From NCBI GenBank assembly GCA_021234155.1, contig JAJEKV010000889.1, forward strand, positions 1-64,000: DNA of 64,000 nucleotides. Direction: 5' to 3'. Numbering within the stretch: the stretch's first letter is position 1; every line of letters starts with the position of its first letter. Of this stretch, positions 20,980-30,562 are shown piece by piece. Made by a program: the position numbers and the translations under genes. Source of the stretch: Isoetes taiwanensis (taxonomy: Eukaryota > Streptophyta > Lycopodiopsida > Isoetales > Isoetaceae). Under the pieces are notes generated by a model. It did not search any database and had not been told where the DNA came from. It worked only from the letters and a program-made list of their open reading frames with translations.

Positions 20980-21420
20980 TACCAAGATATATCTAGATCT
21001 AAGTAATGATTGACAAACAATAATGAATTTTGCTCCTTTAAATGGATACTTTTTTGATGTTAATATATTACATACCTAACATAATTGGGCGAGGAGGAAC
21101 AAGAATGAATTTAAGCTCCTTTAATCTAGATCTTTAATGATTGACAAACAATAATGAATTTAAGCTCCTTTGAAGGAGCTCTTTAAAGGCAAAAGCTTTT
21201 TGTGTTAATACCTCTAATATATACCTAACATAATGCAGGGTCAATGCAGGGTCAAAACGTGAATCTATCATTGTAAAAGATGGATTCGATTGATAGCTCT
21301 TTAAAGAGCCATGACAATAACCAACAAGCTCCTTTGAACTTAAGCTCCTTTAAAGAGCAAAAGCTTTTCTTAATACCTAATACATACCTAACATAATGCA
21401 GGGTCAGAGAAGCAGAACGT
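20980..21420 (+). repeat. direct repeats 'ttaagctcctt...acctaacataatgcagggtc'
   Basis: Three copies of a block containing 'tgacaaacaataatgaatt', 'aagctccttt' and 'atacctaacataat' recur at about 21008-21085, 21125-21245 and 21330-21412. Short inverted 'gctctttaaagagc'-type palindromes lie between them (about 21176-21190, 21295-21310 and 21340-21358). Confidence 0.6.
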
Positions 21421-21639
21421 GAATCTGCCATTGTAAAAGATAACAGTCACCATCATTTTTTTATTTCTCTTTATTCAAGAGTTACTATTACAAGCTGATA
21501 TATCAGATTTAAACAAGCAGATCTATGAATATAGCCTGCAGGTTGCAAATCAAAGTTCCATGAAGGTTATGCTGCAGGAGTAAACTATTCGAACTTTAGA
21601 CTGCAGGTCAAGATCCTTCATTGTTAGTGCAACAAACCT

Positions 21640-22930
21640 TTACAGGAGAAATTCCGTGAAGAAGTATTTGGCACTTGTTAAGATCATCACCCGTGACAGC
21701 ATCACAGCCCAGGCCTGTGTAACCTCGTTATGAACATAATCTTTCAAAATCTCTTCTATGCCATAACTTATATGCCATGGCACTAGGATATTCAATGCAT
21801 AAAACCCATAAAGGCTGCCAGTAAAAACGTAAATCAAAATAGCTGGAATAATTGCTATAGCTGTGGCTCTCTGAAGTATCCAGTGTGCTACTGGTTTTTG
21901 AGATTTTGTGGCAAGCTTTCCAATATTAACAGCACCTGCTGTTGGTACAACAAGAAGAGCTGGCAGTATCATAGAAGCTGTGAACTTCTTCAGCTGCAGA
22001 TTGTTGTGTTTTTGGCAATGAGTGGATACTTTTTTTTTCATCTACGCTCTCAACTGGAGGACATCCTGCAAGAACATGCAAATGCAAACTTTAACAAAAT
22101 TAATCATAATCCTAGCCTACTGTGCTGCTGCTAATGGAAAGTCAAGACACAAGTTCACATGACAATTACATTTTAAAGAGAATATATATGTCCTAACATA
22201 TTTATGACAAATTTCGTGATCAATTAATTTTCGACAAAGAAGAGACAGGTCACCTTTAAGAGCACCGATGTTGATGGGGCCATCTTCATACCTTGGCACA
22301 AATATAATAGAAACATTCAACGAGTGCATCTCTCCAGACTGATGGCTAGAATGAAAGAAGAAAAAAATGTAAAGGTCCATACATTTTTCGGCACCATACG
22401 ATCGAGCAGACCATGAGAATAGATTCTCTGTATACTTGTTTCCCAGATACCTAAGATGTCATTAATTTTAGTAGACCAATGGCCAGAAGAAAAGTACAAT
22501 GAAGTTAAACATAATGCAGAAGAAATGGTTCATAAGCAAGAGGAAGGCCAGTGCATTTAAGCTCTAGTGATAAACCTCACTCAACCCAAAAATCCATGAC
22601 ATGTTGCGATTTCATCATGATAAATGGATCTGGCAACTTGAATATTGGGAACGACTACTCCAGAATTTGTCATTAGCACAGCTCAAAGCAACTAGATGAA
22701 CGCTGGTAAAAGTTACCCGCCTTAAATAACAGGACTTCAAATCATTCACTTGAAGCTTTAGTTAGGGGTTTATCTAAACAAACAGCTAAGATCAACATAA
22801 GATTCGAGATTACTTACCGCTCTGAGCACGAAGGGGAAAAGACAGATTTATCCGGCGTAGCCCTGGACAAGGCCCTGGGAGAAGCAAGACGGCGCGATAG
22901 CCGGCCTGCATTCCGGAGGAGGGCGGACAT
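21640..22930 (-). CDS. SDH4: succinate dehydrogenase membrane anchor subunit 4, nuclear gene
   Basis: SDH4 is one of the small inner-membrane anchors of mitochondrial complex II and helps bind haem and ubiquinone. Exon 1 (22930-22818) encodes an Arg/Ser/Ala-rich mitochondrial presequence starting MSALLRNAGRLSRRLAS. Exon 2 is 22450-22400, exon 3 is 22291-22254, and exon 4 is 22065-21640. All junctions are AG/GT and the phases agree. Exon 4 carries the signature AHWILQRATAIAIIP and then WHISYGIEEILKDYVHNEVT, with the conserved His residues and about three membrane helices, ending at a stop at 21640-21642. One problem remains: the frame entering exon 4 and the frame of the conserved end differ by one base. 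The likeliest place is the run of nine A (22030-22038, minus), by slippage or sequencing error. A Harbinger transposon sits 124 bp upstream of the ATG. Confidence 0.8.
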
Positions 22931-23053
22931 TGCAGCGATTCCTAATGTAGAACTCTCCAAAACAAGTTCCAAAATTCGGTGCTTTTTCGGCTCCCTATTT
23001 GGGGTTGGATTCAAAATTGGTATTCGCCCCTCGAAGTACCTGTATTTATATTA

Positions 23054-23084
23054 GGCTGGGATCGCACTTACTGGAATGACCGAA
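23054..23084 (+). repeat. Harbinger left terminal inverted repeat
   Basis: 31 bp starting GGCTGGGATCGCACTTACT. 30 of 31 bases match the reverse complement of 27244-27274. Preceded by TSD TTA. Confidence 0.92.
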
Positions 23085-23451
23085 CTCGCTAGGAATATTT
23101 GGGGCAGGCTTCGGTTTCAATGGAGGGGGATTGATATCGCACTAAATAGGGAACAATATGCCACATCAACGGTACACATTGGAATCAAACAACTCCACGG
23201 CGCCAAAACTTGAAGCGCGAAGCACGCCGCCATCGAACTCCCTGCATTTCTTCGAACTCCCTGCATCAAATGGAGCGCTAACGTTATTGTAGTTTCAGGT
23301 AAGCTGTTGTTGTCTATTCTTGTAGTTCAGGCAAGATCATTCTTGAAATCAAATTTCTGTAAATTCATTTCTCTGTAGTTCCCGGCACTCATGCTTTTCC
23401 AATATAATCATGCTTTTCCAATAGAGCTTTTCATTTCCTATATGTAGGCAA

Positions 23452-24984
23452 ATGGAGGCAATCTCAAATTCTGAGGATGAAACCACTGGACATGTTGTCT
23501 CAAATTCTGAGGATCACAATTCTCATAATGTTGTTCAGCGTAAAAGGAGACTTCTTTTAAGGTTCCTGATTGTTCTAATGCAACTCATTCGCATGTTCAT
23601 AGATGACAGCATTTCACAGTGCATGTAAATCCTAAATTGGTCAAAGTCTGTAAGGCTTCTCTGCTCCCTTTTTGAAAGCACTCTTACAAGGAAGCAATCT
23701 GCTCCTGCACTTTGGGCATACAGAAGGGGGCCAGGATTGGATCGGATTTTGTTAGACATATCTAGTGAACATGAATTTAAGAAGAGAATGCGTGTTTCCA
23801 AGAAAACTTTCTTTTACTTGTGCCAGCAGTTGGGGCCCATTATGATGAAGAAAGATACAAAATTCAGACAGGTAGTATCTGTTGAGAAACGAATATACTG
23901 AGAGGTATAGCTGATTCGTACCGAGTAGGTTATGCGATAGTGCAAGAGGCTGTCATGGATTTTGCTAATAATATTAATGCTAAGTTGAAAAGTTTATACA
24001 TTTCTTGGCCATCTCCTGAACACATGAAGAAATTAGCCGCTGAATTTGAATTGATACATGGGATCCCACAAGTGATTGGTGCACTTGATGGCAGCCATAT
24101 TCATATCATTGCACCTCAAGAGTTCCCTCAATAATACTACAACAGGAAAGGCTTCCACTCCATTTTGCTACAGTTGACAGTTTCTAGGAATTGTTTAATC
24201 TGGAATTTTGATTTAGGTTGGCCTGGTAGTATTCATGATTGGACGATGTTTCAGAGGTCAGCAGGTGGTCAAAAGATTATAAATGGCGATATACAACCAT
24301 ATTGCCTAGTCGGGGATGCTGCTTATCCTCCCAGAAGCTACATGTTAAGTCCTTTCAAAAGGACATAAAGATGGCCTCAGCCGTGAAGAGTATTTCTGGA
24401 ACTATGTGCAGTCTAGTACGCGGATGCCAGTGGAGCAAGCTTTTGGGCGCTTGAAAGCAAGATTTAGAATTTCGTTGAAACGGATTGATATGGAATTGCA
24501 AAATACAGCAGCTGTAGTGTCTGCTTGCTTGGTCATGCATAACATTTGCATCATACATGGGGATTCTTTTGATGACATCTGGGCATTGGAAGCCAAGCGA
24601 GAAGTCATGCAGTCCATAGAACACGAAAGGGAGTTAAGAGCTTCTAAAAGGGTAAGAAATAAGAACGGTAGTTCTACTGATGTTACTTCAGAGTTGTTGC
24701 GCTATTGCCAATATGGTTTACATAGGTTGCATGGTACATCTCTCACAGCAGAAGAGGCTTTGGCGCGGACAATGGACGGTCAGAATGCATTGCATGACAC
24801 CACAGACAGTTTGAATGATGCAGGAGGTCATGCACTACGGCGGAATGCCATTGCTAATGCCTTATTTAAAAACAAGACATCTGCGCTAGTTGGTCAGCAA
24901 AGGCATTTCAATAGAACAACAGAACTCATTGCAAAACAATTTGGATGTGAAAGTTCAGACAGTGAATCCGAGTGTGTAGTTTAA
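23452..24984 (+). pseudogene. PIF/Harbinger (HARBI1-like) DDE transposase, broken
   Basis: From the ATG at 23452 the N-terminus is acidic and contains a short duplication (SNSEDE.../SNSEDH). FKKRMRVSKKTFFYLCQQL (about 23779-23835) is the usual pre-catalytic helix region. The DDE core is clear: first D in ALDGSHIHI (about 24085-24110), second D in WPGSIHDWTMF (about 24219-24250), E in VEQAFGRLKARFR (about 24428-24465). CLVGDAAYP lies between. The final frame is open from 24406 to 24984 and ends in an acidic Ser-rich tail. Breaks: deletions and a stop around 23890-23940, a TAA at 24132-24134 in place of a Gln codon, and a frame change near 24360-24410. The enzyme would cut at the TIRs and insert at TTA. 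Confidence 0.88.
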
Positions 24985-25237
24985 TGCTCTTTTGTTTCAT
25001 AAATCATGAACTCTAGGTGGGACAACCTTTTAATATTTTATGTTATCCAGCTGTTTCTTCTGTTCATTTTTGTTTAAAGTACAGCAATAAAGCACATTTT
25101 ACATTTTCGTGCAGTTGAAATATTTCTGTTTTTACATTTACGAGTGTTATATAGATAATACTGCCCCAAAAACTATGCCACACACAGATGGATGTTCAAA
25201 ATATTTGCATATTCAATTGCCAAATTGAGAGACATAC

Positions 25238-25657
25238 TATAGTTAAGGTATACTTGGGATGTTCAGTAATCAACCCTTCTAACAATCTGGCCTCTTTCTG
25301 TAGCAAACATGTAGCAGCTTTTAACAGGCCATGATGTACATAACCCCCTTCAAACATCTGTTTCCCAAGCCTATTATCCAACAACATGGCGTAGTGACTA
25401 CTTTTCTCCATACTGAGTCCTCTGATGGCTAATATAATGTCTTCATTGTCATGATCAATATATACAAGGTAAGGAGTAACTGTTCCTTTGGTATCCATGT
25501 AGGTCGCGTTTTTGATGACCCAATCGAGATTCAGGCCATAGCCACCAGGAGGAGGCCATTCAGGAACGGCCAAATTCTCCTCATAAACAGCCATGATCAA
25601 GCGACAAATATTTGGAACAGGGCGAAAATCCTTCAAGTCTGCAGGGGGCCAAGAAGT
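25238..25657 (-). pseudogene. captured exon of a class-3 lipase (diacylglycerol-lipase-like) gene
   Basis: This 420-bp exon (140 codons, no stop) is bounded by a good acceptor (TTATGTTCAG before 25657) and a donor (GTATGT after 25238). It encodes DFRPVPNICRLIMAVYEENL, then PEWPPPGGYGLNLDWV, then YLVYIDHDNEDIILAIRG and HHGLLKAATCLLQKEA. This is the N-terminal half of plant lipase class 3 (alpha/beta hydrolase) proteins, just before the GHSLG serine elbow. The serine elbow and the remaining exons are absent. The exon lies wholly inside the Harbinger ends, between transposase and Myb gene, so it is best explained as host DNA picked up with flanking intron sequence. It cannot give an active lipase but could be spliced into transcripts crossing it. 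Confidence 0.78.
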
Positions 25658-25861
25658 CTGAACATAAAAAGATGACAATATAACAAAGATTCTCATGCTT
25701 GTTTTAAGGAAATGATAAAGAACAGAAAATATGTTTTGAGATATATGCAAGGCATTTGCACTTACAAAAAATTATCATTAACGTAAGTATGAAAACAGAA
25801 GTAGACATAGGTTTGTAGTAACAACAGAACTACACAAAATCAACAATATTTTGGACATCTA

Positions 25862-27034
25862 CATTTTGTCAAGGATGGCAGCAAACGTAGCACGAAAGTC
25901 TTTAAGAATGCTGATCTTCTCAGCCTCACTTGCTTGCAGAGTCTTGTTCAACTCTTGGCCTTGCTTCATGACATCCTCCATCAATGTTAAACCATTTTCT
26001 TGGCCTTTTTCTTCGAGAAGATAGAATCAGGGGTCTCTTTCTTGACCACTGCAGGTGGTGCTTGCTGCCCTTCAAGTGTCTCAGACTCCTCCTCCAAGTC
26101 AATTGCGGTGGCATGAACATGTTTTTTGCACGTTGGCTCTTTCACCAAAGTACTCATCTAACGTGAACGAAGTAAGGGCATGACTCCCTCCTATCATTAC
26201 CCGAGATGTTGTTCCATGTCACATCCTTTGGTATTGCTTGAAAACATGAGAGAACTTTTTTTTCCTGCATGCCTTTGAATCCTTCTTAAAATCAGGACAA
26301 GTAGCAACAACTTTCGTATGTACCTTCGCCCATAAATCTACTCCTTGCTTGGGCTTCTCTTGAAATTCAGCAATCATCTCACATCTAGCATGAAGAAGGG
26401 CAGCGACATGCCTTTTTACGCCAAATTCTAGAACCACATCCTTCCTCGTCGCCAGTTCATTCTCACCTTTCTCGGGCTTGTTGGAGTCTACCTTCCGCCT
26501 TTCTTCAGAGCAGACTTGTTCCCGGTGGGGCTGCCTACCTCTCTTTTTCTTACGTACAATAGGATCAAAGAATATGTATTGGGGAATCTTGGGAACTTCT
26601 TTGAATTCATATAGTTTGTTGGAGGTCGAGAAAGAGAAATTTGTGGATTTCCAGTAAGTATGAACACCATATGGTGCGGCGAGGTAGATTACGTGATGCT
26701 TGGAATGCCAAAGGAGGATTGCTAGGTCTGCTGATGAAACACAAATGGTAGAGGGGCTGCAGTAGCAATCCCATAAAGTAGGATGCATGGAAGGTGTGCA
26801 CATGGAATTTCTGGGCAATTGGCTTGTAAAGAATGGCATTTGGCTGTCCTGGGTGCAAGTAACTGATTCAATATCAGTGTGCTCCATGTCGAAATCTGCA
26901 AAACAAAAGAATGCCAACAATTTAGATCCCGCAATAATTGAATTCTTAGCAATTCGGCGTGCTTTACAAAAATTGCGCGATTGTTGCTTGTCTTGAAAAC
27001 GGCTCGACCAATCATCTATGTCTTCTTTCACCAC
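25862..27034 (-). pseudogene. Harbinger Myb/SANT-like DNA-binding partner protein, broken
   Basis: The minus-strand frame 27034-26219 ends with KQGVDLWAKVHTKVVATCPD and DSKACRKKKFSHVF, matching the trihelix/Myb-like domain of the PIF/Harbinger accessory protein. In shifted frames beyond 26219 come NNISGNDRRESCPYF and, further on, an acidic linker. A coiled-coil tail (about 25970-25862) includes LNKTLQASEAEKISILKDF. The partner normally binds the TIRs and brings the transposase to the nucleus. The upstream part of the frame (27034 to about 26640) shows no domain and probably includes intron sequence. At least one frameshift near 26215-26160 breaks it. Confidence 0.75.
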
Positions 27035-27243
27035 ACTTAGGCCAGATCATATACTGCAATTCCCTCCAAATTGAGAAATTTGTCCACGTATGCGCAGAAG
27101 ACGAACTTGAAGGGCAATCTACGCGCCACAACTTAAGCGCCCGCAAACAAAAGTCATGGCGGTTTGGCCTGTAGTAAGTGCGATACCGACTTCTTTGCAT
27201 TTTTCCACATGGCATTATGCTATTTGATCTTTCTCTATTAACC

Positions 27244-27274
27244 TTCGGTCATTCTAGTAAGTGCGATCCCAGCC
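27244..27274 (-). repeat. Harbinger right terminal inverted repeat
   Basis: Reverse-complement partner of 23054-23084. Followed by TSD TTA at 27275-27277. Confidence 0.92.
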
Positions 27275-27277
27275 TTA

Positions 27278-27650
27278 TTAGGGTGGGGTTGCCCGCTTCC
27301 GCGGAAGTACCGTACACTGTGGTACCAAAGTACCATTTCTTCGCTGTCCCATTCCCCCTCCCAACGTGTGGCAAGTGTCGCTCGTTCGTCATACCTGAAC
27401 CCCACGCCTGTACTGTACGGGGACTGTAAATTTTGCGCACGAATACCCCCATCGCGGGCCATCCCGAGGCATGATTCAATGCTGGGGGCTGAAATTGGCA
27501 GGCTAATTCCAGCCATAATCGCCTCGAACGAGATGGATTATCAAGACTACCCAGCTGGCTCGAGCAATTCCATACCGGCCAAGAATCAAGCATGTCCCCT
27601 GTTTTCAATGTATACTGGAGCGATGGTGTCGACTAGGGCCCGACCACAGA
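27278..27650. other. GC-rich flank between the Harbinger element and the pogo-like gene
   Basis: No protein domain is recognised. It begins right after the TTA duplication, so before insertion it was continuous with the SDH4 upstream region. It holds a perfect palindrome CTTCCGCGGAAG at about 27297-27308. The left end of the pogo-like element must lie in or near here, but I could not define inverted repeats. Confidence 0.45.
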
Positions 27651-27653
27651 TCG

Positions 27654-30107
27654 ATGCCACAGTTGCGAGGTGGCAGACCAACAGCAGTGGCTAGCAAACG
27701 GGTTTGTGCGCCTAAAGCCAAGAAGAAAGGGGCAGCAGCTATCGGATCTGCACCTGCAATGCCAAGGAGACCAACAAAGCGAGGGCAATGGACGGAGGAA
27801 GAGCTTGACGAGGTAAGTGAAAATGGAATTTCAATTAGAGAGGCATCTAGAGGTCAGGCATACCAGAGTCGTCCATCAGGGATTGGCTGTATGGGCGGAT
27901 TTCTAAAAAGAATGCAAGGCATCCCCAGATCCTGACACCAGCCCAAGAAAATGAATTGGTGGATTGGGCAATAGGCGAGGCGAGGAAGAAAGAGGAATGG
28001 GGGTGTGACAGGGGCTTTGTTAAGGAGCCGCGTCCGGCCATGAGATGGCGAGGGAGGGTAATTCGGCCTTTAATGGTGTGCCAGGGAGCAAATGGTGGAA
28101 GCTTTTCAAGCAAAGGCACCTTGAGATCTCCCTTAGGAGTGCCGAAACATTGGAGGTTTCACGTGCCCGGGCAATGAATCAAGCCAACTTGGATGCCTTC
28201 TACACGGGGCTGAAAGAAGTGTATGATGAGTTTAGCTTTCCCCCTTAAGAATTTGGAATGCAGACGAGACAGGGATCCAAGGTGGGAAAGCAAAGGGTTT
28301 GAAGATAATTACCAGGAAAGGGGAGAATAGGGTTAGCGAGCTAGTGATAAATACAAGGGAATGGGTAACTATTTTAGTGTGTGTCAATGCAGAAGGGTTC
28401 AGGCTGCCTAATCTCTATATTTTCAAGGGTACAAGGATGAGACAAGACAACATAGCAAGGTGTGAAGAGGGAGCAATTCAGGCAGTGCAGCATTCAGCGT
28501 GGATGACCACTGAATTGTTCAAGTCATGGCTATCTCATTTTCAGTCTAGAGTCCCTAAAGGGGTGTCACCTGATCGACCTCATCTCATATTGCTGGATGG
28601 CCATGGTAGCCATGTGGAACTGGATGTCATCCTTGCTGCCAAACAGATGGGTATACATTTTGCCCTACTACCTGCTCACACATCACATAGGCTACAACCA
28701 CTAGATGTATCTTGCTTTGCACCATTCAAAGCTGCATTCAAAAGACTAAGGGCAGACTATATGGTGAGGAAGGGTGGGACTGCACCAAAGAGGGAAGACA
28801 TAGCTGAACTCATTTCCCAGGCCATTACAGCTGGTCTAACAGTCTCCAACATAAAGGCAGGTTTCATGGCAAGTGGAATATGGCCATTTAACCCAACAAA
28901 AGTGGTTCCTGGAAGGGAAGGATCAAGGTTTGCAAGGGAAGACGTATATGTGCCAACACTACCCATTGGACAACCATCAAATGAGGTTGTAGATGAACAT
29001 GAGAATGTTGTACCTAATGTCTTGCATGAACCATTGGAGCAATTCGAGGGCTGTGTGCAGGGCAAGGATATGGAAACCAATGTTGTAGAGGGCTACAACA
29101 TGCAAGAAGTGGATCTACAATGGGAAGAGCATGTCCAGGCATCACGTGAACATGCTGGTGCTACACGTGGGACCATGCAGCAAGTCCTCCTACAGCAGGG
29201 TGTAGGAAATGATTGTGGCCACACTTCACAGGCCCAAGTAGAACCAAGTACACAAGGGACATCCTCGAGAAGGAGGGGCATTGCTCCTAATCTGCATGGT
29301 AGAGTTCATATCAGCAGTAATGGCTTCTGCCAAGCTCTTGCAGCAGAGAAGACAAGAAGGGAAGAGGCTGAAAGGCTTAAGAGGGAGCAAGTAGCCCTAA
29401 AGAAGATTGAGGCAGCAAAGAGGAGGGTAGAGAAAGAGGAGGCCAACGGAATGGCTGCTGCAAACAGGGCAGAAAGGGAGAGTAGAAAGCAAGCAGAGGC
29501 ATTGTATGAGGCCTCCACTAAGAGGCTGAGGGATTTCATGTATCCAGCTGGCCAATCAAGAGTTCGGGCTGTATTTGGTTGCCAGAGACCATTGAACGAG
29601 GCTGCAAAGCAAAGGAGGCTGGCTGTTAAGCTCAGGCTGAAAGGCAGACAGGGTTTAAGTCCTATTCATTGCAGTGCACCTAGACCTAATGTCCACGAGG
29701 ATAATTCTGAGGCCTATGTTCCGAGCAGCCAACCAAACAACCTACTAGAGATACAGGATGTGGAGTGCAGTCTCGAAGACACTCACTTATGTGAGGGAGA
29801 CGAGGTCAACCCCCAGTCAATCAGCATAGAAGGGTGTATTCCTGTGGTCAGACCTACAGCAAACAAGGTAAGCAACATTAGGAGCCCCTTGAGGAGATGG
29901 GATCTTGCTAGCAGTCAAAGACAATTCAGCCCTCTTGCACGCTTCTTGAGGATGGACACACAAGGTTGGATTAACTATGCTGCAGCCAACACAGGGCCAG
30001 GAAATGAAGGTGTGCCTGCAATTGACAAGGCCAGGCACATTAGGGAGATGGCTGAAATAGGTGTAGATGCCCGAGCCCTTGCAACATCATGTGGATATAT
30101 GCCATGA
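27654..30107 (+). pseudogene. pogo-like (DDE_1, Tc1/mariner superfamily) transposase with long C-terminal extension
   Basis: From the ATG at 27654: a basic leader, then a Psq-type helix-turn-helix (KRGQWTEEELDE and ISIREASR, about 27775-27855), then a CENPB-type DNA-binding region in shifted frames (ARHPQILTPAQENELVDWAI, then SKWWKLFKQRH). The DDE_1 catalytic core follows: first D in RIWNADETGIQGGKAKG (about 28250-28300), second D in HLILLDGHGSHVE (about 28585-28620), third D in RLQPLDVSCFAPFK (about 28691-28730). The final frame is open from 28299 to 30107. After the catalytic core comes a 300-plus-residue tail with a Lys/Glu/Arg-rich coiled coil (about 29350-29540). Frame changes near 27815, 27900, 28025 and 28247 mean this copy probably makes no full protein, though few lesions separate it from an intact gene. 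Confidence 0.85.
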
Positions 30108-30112
30108 TTAGG

Positions 30113-30562
30113 ACTGCAATTATGCACATGTATGGTGAATGTGCAAGTATAGAGGAGGCAGGGAAAATGGCAAACTTCATGACATAGTTTCATGGAATGC
30201 AATCATAAAGGCTTATGCTCAGAATGAACATCAAAGAGAAGCTATACAGCTGTTTCGAAAAGTGGATCTTGATTCTTATTGCTACATTTGGAATGGTATA
30301 TTATGTGCATATGGACTATATGAACATGGAAAGAAGACCTTGGATTTTATTAAAGGTGCATCTGGTAGGCATTTTTCCAACAAATGTCACCTTTGCCTTG
30401 ATCCGATCTTAGTGAATGAGGCTTGCCATCAATTTCAATGACCAAGAACTATCACATAACACCAATGGAAACCATTATGCTCACATAATCAATTTGCTTG
30501 TAAGAGCTGGGTGGCTGCTTAAGGCAAATCTATTCTTGAATGGCATGCTATTTGATTTATTT
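30113..30562 (+). pseudogene. PPR (PLS-class) gene fragment
   Basis: Pieces in two frames give AIMHMYGECASIEEAGKM (30117-30170), then ISWNA-type sequence as SWNAIIKAYAQNEHQREAIQ (30193-30252), then CAYGLYEHGKKTLDFIKGAS (30304-30363) and NHYAHIINLLVRAGWLLKAN (30469-30528). This is the repeat grammar of plant pentatricopeptide repeat proteins, which bind organellar RNA. There is a TAG at 30184-30186 and frame changes. The N-terminal repeats and the C-terminal E/DYW part are not found. The fragment starts within a few bases of the stop codon of the pogo-like gene, so an element boundary or rearrangement lies there. Confidence 0.8.

Larger units (their letters stand above)
23054..27274. mobile_element. 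complete PIF/Harbinger transposon (4221 bp) with captured lipase exon
   Basis: The ends are 31-bp terminal inverted repeats (23054-23084 and 27244-27274) with a single mismatch. They begin GGCTGGGATCGCACTTACT and are flanked by a TTA target-site duplication (23051-23053 and 27275-27277), the classic PIF/Harbinger target. A second, internal 'TATCGCACT' motif occurs near both ends (about 23136 and 27175). Inside are a HARBI1-type transposase (plus), a Myb/SANT-like partner (minus) and one exon of a class-3 lipase (minus). Near-identical TIRs suggest recent insertion, yet both element genes carry stops, so mobilisation would have been in trans or decay has been fast. Confidence 0.9.

Noticed and set aside
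25196-25750. A functional lipase gene on the minus strand
   Set aside because: Only one exon is present. The GHSLG serine elbow and all other exons are missing, and the whole piece lies inside the transposon ends.
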